This document shows, in pieces, positions 29,633 to 34,806 of a stretch of 34,806 bases of DNA. The stretch is from BTQM01 sp036985875. GTDB lineage: Bacteria; Patescibacteriota; Minisyncoccia; Phycocordibacterales; UBA1539. The notes under the pieces were generated by a model. That model ran no database searches. It saw nothing but the letters and a program-made list of their open reading frames with translations, and was not told where the DNA came from. Within the stretch, counting starts at the first letter, position 1; every line of letters starts with the position of its first letter. Both the position numbers and the translations under genes were made by a program. The stretch spans positions 1 to 34,806 of the forward strand of contig BTQM01000003.1 in NCBI GenBank assembly GCA_036985875.1, written 5' to 3'.

Positions 29633-30202
29633 ATGGGCGTGAAGTCCGATAGGTGGATCCGCCGTATGGCGCGAGATTGTGGGATAATTGAACCTTTTGA
29701 ACCCTATCAGGTAAACCGGACTCCCGACGGGAAAAAGGTCATTTCGTACGGTACTTCAAGTTACGGGTATGACATGCGTTGCACCGATGAGTTCAAGATC
29801 TTTACCAACATCAACCGTGCTGTCGTGGATCCCAAAAACTTCAATCAGGAGAGCCTCGTGGATTTCAAGGGGGAAGTGTGCATTATTCCACCCAATTCGT
29901 TCGCATTGGCGCGCTCTCTTGAATACTTTCGCATTCCGCGGGAAGTACTCACGATCTGTTTGGGGAAATCTACATACGCCCGCTGCGGCATCGTGGTCAA
30001 CGTCACACCCCTTGAACCGGAGTGGGAAGGACACGTCACGTTGGAGTTCTCAAACACGACGCCTCTTCCGGCGAAAATTTATGCGCATGAGGGTGTCGCG
30101 CAAGTAGTATTTCTCTCCGCGGACGAAGTGTGCCACACGTCATATAAGGACAGGAACGGTAAATATCAAGGACAAACAGGAGTTACTCCGCCGAAAGTAT
30201 AG
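29633..30202 (+). CDS. dcd: dCTP deaminase
   Basis: A 189-residue enzyme converting dCTP to dUTP for dTMP synthesis. Family motifs: SDRWIRRMARDCGIIEPF, ISYGTSSYGYDMR, LGKSTYARCGIVVN and TPLEPEWEGHVTLEFSNTTP, with the catalytic Glu in the WEGH-LEF segment, and a C-terminal YQGQTGVTPPKV tail that closes over the nucleotide. Start chosen at 29633 because GGAGGTG lies 6-12 bp upstream; the open frame extends to 29537 but overlaps the preceding terminator. Whether it also has dUTPase activity cannot be read from sequence alone. tmk, the next gene, acts in the same pathway. Confidence 0.96.
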   Translation: MGVKSDRWIRRMARDCGIIEPFEPYQVNRTPDGKKVISYGTSSYGYDMRCTDEFKIFTNINRAVVDPKNFNQESLVDFKGEVCIIPPNSFALARSLEYFRIPREVLTICLGKSTYARCGIVVNVTPLEPEWEGHVTLEFSNTTPLPAKIYAHEGVAQVVFLSADEVCHTSYKDRNGKYQGQTGVTPPKV

Positions 30203-30215
30203 CGTAACATGGTCC

Positions 30216-30255
30216 AAGCTGTGTCCCATCGAAACCGGGACGCAGCTTTTCTTTT
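30216..30255 (+). terminator. Rho-independent terminator after dcd
   Basis: AAGCTGTGTCCC (30216-30227) pairs with GGGACGCAGCTT (30237-30248), one T/G wobble, followed by TTCTTTT. It suggests tmk has its own promoter or depends on read-through. Confidence 0.85.
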
Positions 30256-30309
30256 GCATACATCTGTGATAAAAATAAAGCAGAAAGTCGTTTTAAGAGG
30301 AGAAAAAAT

Positions 30310-30975
30310 ATGCCACGAGGCAAATTTATCGCTATTGAGGGGGGAGAAGGATCCGGAAAGACAAAAAACATTGAGTACCTAAAAAAGGCACTTGGTGGCG
30401 AGGGCATTGTCTTTACCAGAGAGCCGGGTGGCACTCTGGTCGCGGAGAAAATTCGCGAACTCCTTTTTTCAAAAGATCCGAATGAAGAAATGGAGGTGGA
30501 AACAGAACTCTTGCTTTTCTTTGCGGCGCGTATCCAACATATTAAAAAACTTATCATTCCAGCTCTGGAGTCCGGCAAGCATGTTATTTGCGACAGGTTC
30601 AACTTTTCCACCTACGCATATCAGGTGGTTGCGCGAGGAAGACGAGACCTTGAAGATACATTTCATGTCTTGGACGCGTTCGCTCGTGGGGGAATTATAA
30701 AGAACAGGAAATGGATACACACCATTGAACCGAACCTTTATATCTTTCTTGATGTGAGTCCGCGCGTTGGACTTGCGCGCGTTGCTTCCAGAGGAGAGGA
30801 AACAACCCGTTTTGACGAGGAGAGTTTGGATTTTCATAAACGCGTGGCAGAGGGATTGCGCCGCGCGGCATGCGGCAAACCCAATGCGGTCGTTGTTGAT
30901 GCCGAAGCGGAATTTGATGAAGTTGCAAGGAATGTGCTTGCGCACATAAAATGCACGCTTAATATTGAAAAGTGA
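30310..30975 (+). CDS. tmk: Thymidylate kinase
   Basis: A 221-residue enzyme phosphorylating dTMP to dTDP. P-loop GGEGSGKT (about 11-18), FTREPGG (dTMP-binding loop), CDRFNFSTYAYQ (DR motif) and a C-terminal LID region SRGEETTRFDEESLDFHKRV. Slightly longer than the usual 200-215. Ribosome site AGAGGAG lies 7 bp before the ATG. Dcd supplies dUTP upstream in the pathway; no thymidylate synthase or dut is in the window. Confidence 0.95.
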   Translation: MPRGKFIAIEGGEGSGKTKNIEYLKKALGGEGIVFTREPGGTLVAEKIRELLFSKDPNEEMEVETELLLFFAARIQHIKKLIIPALESGKHVICDRFNFSTYAYQVVARGRRDLEDTFHVLDAFARGGIIKNRKWIHTIEPNLYIFLDVSPRVGLARVASRGEETTRFDEESLDFHKRVAEGLRRAACGKPNAVVVDAEAEFDEVARNVLAHIKCTLNIEK

Positions 30976-30987
30976 ATGTGTATCAGA

Positions 30988-31015
30988 CCCCAAGCCTTTT
31001 GACTTGGGGCTTTTA
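30988..31015 (+). terminator. Rho-independent terminator after tmk
   Basis: CCCCAAG (30988-30994), 8-base loop, CTTGGGG (31003-31009), then CTTTTATT. Confidence 0.85.
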
Positions 31016-31146
31016 TTATGTCTGAGCTGAGAGCGGAATAAAAACGGTAATGAGCAAGGCGAATGGAGATTTTCATTCCGTCCGAGCGACGGCATAATAT
31101 AGACTGTCCGGGACTCTGTGGTCTATATGTGCAACATACGCTGTGT

Positions 31147-31152
31147 TATCAT
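31147..31152 (+). promoter_or_regulatory. -10-like box of argS, leaderless spacing
   Basis: TATCAT ends 7 bp before the ATG at 31160 (CATAAT at 31150-31155 is an alternative). No ribosome site is present. Confidence 0.4.
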
Positions 31153-31159
31153 AATCTTT

Positions 31160-32755
31160 ATGATAAAAGATATTCTCACAGAGAGAATAAAAAAAGCTGC
31201 GGCGTCTCTCAGTAGGAAGGTTGATACGGGTAAAATTGATGTTTCCCATTCTGAGCGTTTCGGTGATTACGCGACCAACGCTGCAATGGTTGTCGCCTCT
31301 TCGCTGGATGAGGACCCCCGCGAGCTTGCGGAAAAGATAAAAGAAATGCTTTTGACCTCTTCCGAGCGCGGACGATATATCAAGTCCATAGAGATCGCGG
31401 GGCCCGGATTCATCAATATCATGCTTACTGACGAAGCGATCCTCAGCAAGGTTGGTGTTTTGGACAATACGCTGGATCTCGGACTTGATCTTCTGGGCGG
31501 ACAGAAGGTTAATATTGAGTTCATTTCTGCAAACCCTACGGGCGAACTCCACATCGGGCATGGCAGGGGTGCATTTTATGGCGATATTCTTTCCAGCGTG
31601 TTTTCTTATGCCGGTGCGGACGTGGTGCGTGAGTTCTATATCAACGATTCGCGCGAGAGCAATCAGATAAAGGAGCTTGGCAAGACGGTACTGGGGGAGG
31701 GAGAGCAGTACAAAACAGTGCGACTTGAAAAAATAATCGCCGAGATGAGCTTCAAGAAGGAGGATGGCACGCACAGTGAAGCATTAACAGAGGCGGGTTT
31801 TGAGCTTGCGGAAAAAGTGGGGGAGTACAATAAGGACTTTATTGAGAGTAAGCTCGGCATCAAATTTGACAGGTGGTATTCGGAAGACGAGAACATTCGC
31901 GCGAGCGGCGCTGCGGAGAAGATATTGGACGAACTTAAGGCAAAAGACTTGGTGTACGAGGAAGATGGAGCGTGGTGGCTCAAAACATCAGAGTACGGCG
32001 ATGATGAAGATAGGGTGGTGGTGCGCTCCGACAAAACGGCAACGTACTTTCTCTCAGACATTGCTTACCATATGGACAAGTTTTGCCGAGGATACGACAG
32101 TGTGATTGATGTATGGGGCGCGGACCATCACGGGCATGTGAAGCGCATGATGGCTGTGAAAAAAATGCTTGGCTGGGAAGGGGATTTCCAAATTTTCATC
32201 ACACAGATGGTATCGCTCAAAGAAGGAGGGAAGGCAGCAAAGATGTCCAAGCGCGCGGGCAACGTGGTGCTTCTTGAAGACTTGGTGGACGATTTTGGAC
32301 TTGACGTGGTGCGGTGGTTTTTCGCGGAAAAGTCGCTAGGAACGCACATGGAATTTGACGCGGAACTTGCCAAGCAACAGTCGCAGAAAAACCCAGTTTA
32401 CTATGTCCAATATGCGCACGCGCGTATTTGTTCAATCTTAGAAAAAGCGAGAGAGCTTGAAGCGGACAATAGCTCCACCTCCGGCATCATAAAAGAAGAG
32501 CGGGGCAGGGCGCTTGCGATGAAGGTCACCATGTTTTCGGAAGTGGTGGAAGGTGTCACGAGAGATCATCAAGTTCACAAACTCACTACATATGCGTACG
32601 AGCTCGCAAGCGAGTTCAACCAGTTTTATCGTGACGTGCGCGTGATCAAAGACGACACATATAATAGGGGAGCACTTGAGCTTGCGAAGCTCGCAAAAAG
32701 AACGCTCGCGAAAACCCTCTCCCTACTCGGCATTTCCGCACCGGAGAAGATGTAG
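31160..32755 (+). CDS. argS: Arginyl-tRNA synthetase
   Basis: A 531-residue class I synthetase. N-terminal Add-1 domain (about 1-100, FGDYATNAAMVVA, GPGFINIML); HIGH motif ANPTGELHIGHGRGAFYGD (about 133); the YVVDWGADHHGHVKRM-type region reads DVWGADHHGHVKR; KMSK motif KAAKMSKRAGNVV; and a C-terminal anticodon-binding domain with QYAHARICSILE and FNQFYRDVRV. ArgRS enzymes often lack a full KMSKS, so the clear KMSKR here is worth noting. The start at 31160 follows a -10-like box; the frame is open to 31118 without conserved sequence. Confidence 0.97.
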   Translation: MIKDILTERIKKAAASLSRKVDTGKIDVSHSERFGDYATNAAMVVASSLDEDPRELAEKIKEMLLTSSERGRYIKSIEIAGPGFINIMLTDEAILSKVGVLDNTLDLGLDLLGGQKVNIEFISANPTGELHIGHGRGAFYGDILSSVFSYAGADVVREFYINDSRESNQIKELGKTVLGEGEQYKTVRLEKIIAEMSFKKEDGTHSEALTEAGFELAEKVGEYNKDFIESKLGIKFDRWYSEDENIRASGAAEKILDELKAKDLVYEEDGAWWLKTSEYGDDEDRVVVRSDKTATYFLSDIAYHMDKFCRGYDSVIDVWGADHHGHVKRMMAVKKMLGWEGDFQIFITQMVSLKEGGKAAKMSKRAGNVVLLEDLVDDFGLDVVRWFFAEKSLGTHMEFDAELAKQQSQKNPVYYVQYAHARICSILEKARELEADNSSTSGIIKEERGRALAMKVTMFSEVVEGVTRDHQVHKLTTYAYELASEFNQFYRDVRVIKDDTYNRGALELAKLAKRTLAKTLSLLGISAPEKM

Positions 32756-32784
32756 GTGAAGTGGGCTATGAAATGATATATAAA

Positions 32785-32809
32785 AAATAGCGGCATGGAG
32801 CCGCTATTT
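32785..32809. terminator. Bidirectional terminator between argS and the peptidase gene
   Basis: AAATAGCGGC (32785-32794) pairs with GCCGCTATTT (32800-32809) around ATGGA. The A-run at 32782-32787 becomes a T-tract for the minus strand, so it serves the convergent peptidase gene well and argS less clearly. Confidence 0.8.
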
Positions 32810-32818
32810 CAAAACCAA

Positions 32819-33364
32819 TCACTTTAACAGAACAAAGAATACTTGTTCTTCGCCGGGATGACAGGCTGATATAAACATTTCAGCAGAATCTTTGTTTTTA
32901 TCTTGCTTAAGCCATGCTTCTGCAAACGCGTCAGCAAAAGATTCATTTCGTTCTACTATCCTATCAATAAGATCTTCTTCTTCATGCACTGCAGGAAGAC
33001 CTTGTGCGTGCATGCGCAATGAATCAAGATTTTCCCCATCCGGAAGAGGGTGAAATGTATGACCAATCTCATGTCCTAGTGTGAACGCGTGCTCGTCGTA
33101 ATTTGCTGCTCGTGTGTCCAGATACATAACCAGTTCACAACCACCCTCTTTTATTCTTGCCAGTCCACCACATACAAGAAGCGGTTGAAAAATAATCTTT
33201 TGTATGTTCTGTCTTTTGAATTGATCCAGCAGGGGGACACCGTTTAATATACCAAGACATTCATTCACGAATGGTTGGAAATTATCAACCTCGTATAATT
33301 TCTGCGCAACAGTATTCATGAAGACCTCATCGTGCTCAGTGTCGTCTGCCCTAAAAAATAGCAT
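32819..33364 (-). CDS. HExxH zinc metallopeptidase-like protein
   Basis: A 181-residue soluble protein. Central motif FTLGHEIGHTFH gives the HExxH zinc site (His, Glu, His at about residues 97-101), and ERNESFADAFAEAWL downstream supplies the likely third ligand Glu, the arrangement of ImmA/IrrE-type peptidases. N-terminal helices precede a strand ELVMYLDTR. ImmA/IrrE proteins cleave repressors, but there is no adjacent HTH gene here, so the substrate is unknown. Residue 16 (MNTVAQKLY) is an alternative start. It diverges from the deaminase fusion gene with a strong hairpin between them. Confidence 0.82.
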   Translation of the reverse strand: MLFFRADDTEHDEVFMNTVAQKLYEVDNFQPFVNECLGILNGVPLLDQFKRQNIQKIIFQPLLVCGGLARIKEGGCELVMYLDTRAANYDEHAFTLGHEIGHTFHPLPDGENLDSLRMHAQGLPAVHEEEDLIDRIVERNESFADAFAEAWLKQDKNKDSAEMFISACHPGEEQVFFVLLK

Positions 33365-33385
33365 GTTGTGTTACTGTGTCAAGCA

Positions 33386-33418
33386 ATAAAATACGGACAT
33401 CCGATGTCCGTATTTTAT
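33386..33418. other. Perfect 15-bp hairpin, CCG triloop, in divergent region
   Basis: ATAAAATACGGACAT (33386-33400) pairs exactly with ATGTCCGTATTTTAT (33404-33418). It lies between divergent start regions, 22 bp before the peptidase ATG, so it is more likely regulatory than a terminator. Confidence 0.75.
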
Positions 33419-33472
33419 ATTCCCACCGGAAAAGATGCAGGGGTTCCTCGCGGTTGTTGGGGGCAAAATCTT

Positions 33473-33502
33473 TTGACACATAAGTAATTTTGTGCGTAAA
33501 TA
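33473..33502 (+). promoter_or_regulatory. Promoter of YunG-like/deaminase fusion
   Basis: TTGACA (33473-33478) and TAAATA (33497-33502) with an 18-bp spacer; TACAAT at 33501-33506 is an alternative -10. TTGACACA recurs at 33519. Confidence 0.55.
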
Positions 33503-33546
33503 CAATCAGAAAGAATCGTTGACACAAAAAATAAGGAGATAACAAC

Positions 33547-34428
33547 GTGACTAGCAAGCTAGGAATCACCATTGATGATTTCATGCAGATCCTCCCGAGA
33601 ATCTGCGACAAAGAAACAACTCAAGAACCCCATGGATGGTCTCCTGAGAATCCTTTATGGGGGCATTGTGCGGTGGTGTCTATTGTTGCCCAAAACCTGT
33701 TTGGCGGCACCATCCTGAGGGCATCGCTCAAGCCGTATCCCAAGTTTTCTGGGGCAGCCTCTCATTACTGGAACCTTCTTGAATCAGGTGAGGAGAAAGA
33801 TTTTACTGCTGTGCAGTTTGGTAATGACTACCCGGAAGGTATGGAAGGCGAGGAAAGAACCCGTTCTTATATTCTTTCGCATTCTGAAACTGTAGAGCGC
33901 TACAAACTTCTTGCGTTTCGCCTTGCGAAAGCCGTTACGCAGAACCCACTTTTTGAGAATGACATTTACCGACTTTGTTTTATGAAGGCCCTTGAATCAG
34001 AATGTCGAAAGATGTGGTTTGGATGCGCTATTACACACGAAGATAACACTCTTGCGGTGACAGCCAACAAGTCCATTGAACCCCTGAAGCATATCTGTGA
34101 ACCGACTTGTGTCAGATCCCAGATGCAACCTCAAGGCGAAGCTGCTCTTGGAGCATGCGTCCACGCAGAGGAATGGGCCTTGTGGGAAATGACGAAACGT
34201 TTCTTCCCCACTTCTGAATGCGATTTGTGGATCGCCGGAGTAAACACGAATGGGATGCCCTGGTTCAAAGAGGAGGCAGTGTATACATGTCTTCATTGCG
34301 CACCTCGGATGTTTCTTGCAAACTTCAGAACCATACACGTGCCCGTCGGGAATCGGTGGGAAGGTATGAGTCCCGAGGAAGCAGTACGAACTGCGTCTGA
34401 ATATGCCTTGAAACAAAAAAGCGCATAA
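33547..34428 (+). CDS. Fusion of YunG-like domain and cytidine-deaminase-like domain
   Basis: A 293-residue protein starting at GTG 33547, with an AAGGAG ribosome site upstream. The N-terminal part (about 25-100) has NPLWGHCAVVSIVAQNLFGG, then SHYWNLL, then DFTAVQFG, a pattern I recall from YunG-like proteins of unknown role (Trp/Gly/His/Cys, then HYWN). The C-terminal part (about 140-265) has the deaminase zinc site: CVHAEEWAL with His206 and proton-shuttle Glu208, and YTCLHCAPRM with Cys248 and Cys251. It is therefore a CDA-fold deaminase, with CLHC where PCxxC is usual. The target (nucleotide, base, RNA or a small molecule) is unknown. Flanked by a peptidase gene and tag, with its own promoter and terminator. 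Confidence 0.8.
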   Translation: MTSKLGITIDDFMQILPRICDKETTQEPHGWSPENPLWGHCAVVSIVAQNLFGGTILRASLKPYPKFSGAASHYWNLLESGEEKDFTAVQFGNDYPEGMEGEERTRSYILSHSETVERYKLLAFRLAKAVTQNPLFENDIYRLCFMKALESECRKMWFGCAITHEDNTLAVTANKSIEPLKHICEPTCVRSQMQPQGEAALGACVHAEEWALWEMTKRFFPTSECDLWIAGVNTNGMPWFKEEAVYTCLHCAPRMFLANFRTIHVPVGNRWEGMSPEEAVRTASEYALKQKSA

Positions 34429-34442
34429 TCAAACGAAAGCTC

Positions 34443-34472
34443 AGCCGCTCTGAAATACGAGCGGCTTTTTTA
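34443..34472 (+). terminator. Rho-independent terminator of the deaminase fusion gene
   Basis: AGCCGCTC (34443-34450), 8-base loop, GAGCGGCT (34459-34466), then TTTTTA. Confidence 0.88.
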
Positions 34473-34597
34473 TTGGCTCCTCGGCTCGGTATATCCGCGC
34501 CGGATAGGATGTAGATCCATCAGACCTTCTGTGGGTCTCGGGACTCGATAACTCCACATCAAGGATCGTCCTTGGTATGGGGCAGGAGTTTTTTTGG

Positions 34598-34603
34598 TAT
34601 AAT
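34598..34603 (+). promoter_or_regulatory. -10 box (TTGGTATAAT) of the glycosylase gene
   Basis: TATAAT preceded by TTGG ends 8 bp before the ATG at 34612. A small CAAGGA-TCG-TCCTTG hairpin (34560-34574) lies upstream. Confidence 0.5.
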
Positions 34604-34611
34604 GGGTGGCA

Positions 34612-34806
34612 ATGGCGAGGATGAAACCGAAAAAAGAAATAAAACGATGTAGGTGGTCGGAAGGGAGCGATACGCTCATGGCGGAGTATCACGACAAGGA
34701 ATGGGGTGTTCCCGTGCATGATGACCGCCATTTGTTCGAGGTGCTCATCTTAGATGGCGCACAGGCGGGGCTTTCGTGGAGAACAATCTTGAACAAGCGC
34801 GAAAAT
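34612..34806 (+). CDS. tag: DNA-3-methyladenine glycosylase I, 5' part
   Basis: 65 codons visible before the window edge. The N-terminus contains KRCRWSEGSD, AEYHDKEWGVPVHDDRHLFE and LDGAQAGLSWRTILNKREN, a close match to the Tag family, including the zinc-binding Cys and His of the opening segment. It removes 3-methyladenine from alkylated DNA. ATG at 34612 or 34621 is possible; the first fits the -10 spacing. The C-terminal two thirds lie outside the window. Confidence 0.93.
   Translation, partial: MARMKPKKEIKRCRWSEGSDTLMAEYHDKEWGVPVHDDRHLFEVLILDGAQAGLSWRTILNKREN

Noticed and set aside
34470..34575. A tRNA-like stretch (GGGTCTCGGGACTCG, CTCGGCTCGG)
   Set aside because: No GTTCRA T-loop, no matching 7-bp acceptor stem and no plausible anticodon arm on either strand.

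Overview
This window looks like chromosomal DNA of a small-genome bacterium of the Patescibacteria/CPR, most likely a Parcubacteria lineage. That placement is inferred from gene content and style: a monoderm-type type IV pilus locus with a PilM-PilN fusion and no PilQ, single-receiver response regulators, a TrpR-like regulator directly after rplK where rplA usually sits, many hypothetical membrane proteins, and promoters whose -10 box lies 4-10 bp from the start codon. The standard genetic code fits throughout; I see no sign of UGA recoding.

Layout. (1) 1-953, minus: 3'-truncated guaB. (2) 1110-1553: small membrane protein. (3) 1568-4106, minus: type IV pilus alignment genes, namely a pilM-pilN fusion, a pilO-like gene and a small single-pass protein. 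(4) 4357-7224: membrane sensor kinase plus stand-alone receiver. (5) 7366-12560: two paralogous major-type pilins, a membrane protein that may be a degenerate prepilin peptidase, the assembly ATPase pilB and the platform protein pilC. (6) 12638-20626: minor-pseudopilin operon (FimT/GspH-, PilV-, PilW- and PilX-like) with a 1825-residue secreted repeat protein inserted in the middle, the best candidate for a pilus-tip adhesin. (7) 20717-25638: pgi, two small proteins, a second kinase/receiver pair and a membrane-anchored histidine-rich protein. (8) 25639-26178: about 540 bp without a gene, ending in a strong promoter for an unrecognised 377-residue protein. (9) 27540-28906: secE-nusG-rplK. (10) 29107-29508: TrpR-like regulator framed by three copies of one palindrome. 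(11) 29633-32755: dcd, tmk, argS. (12) 32819-34806: HExxH peptidase (minus), a YunG-like/cytidine-deaminase fusion, and the 5' end of a tag-type 3-methyladenine glycosylase.

The pilus genes make one functional set: PilMN/PilO align the machine, PilB and PilC drive polymerisation, the tandem pilins form the fibre, and the four minor pseudopilins probably prime it and present the giant protein. Two sensor kinases flank or interleave with this locus. No pilT retraction ATPase and no convincing active prepilin peptidase are present here.

The most unusual non-coding signals are: (a) degenerate GTAACTT/TATAACTT repeats confined to the pilus locus, which in three genes are read through as the cleavable prepilin leader; (b) a series of long-stem hairpins with three-base loops and no T-tract; (c) the palindrome set around the TrpR-like gene; (d) a DNA-level duplication of about 1.6 kb, without a difference that I could find, inside the giant surface-protein gene.
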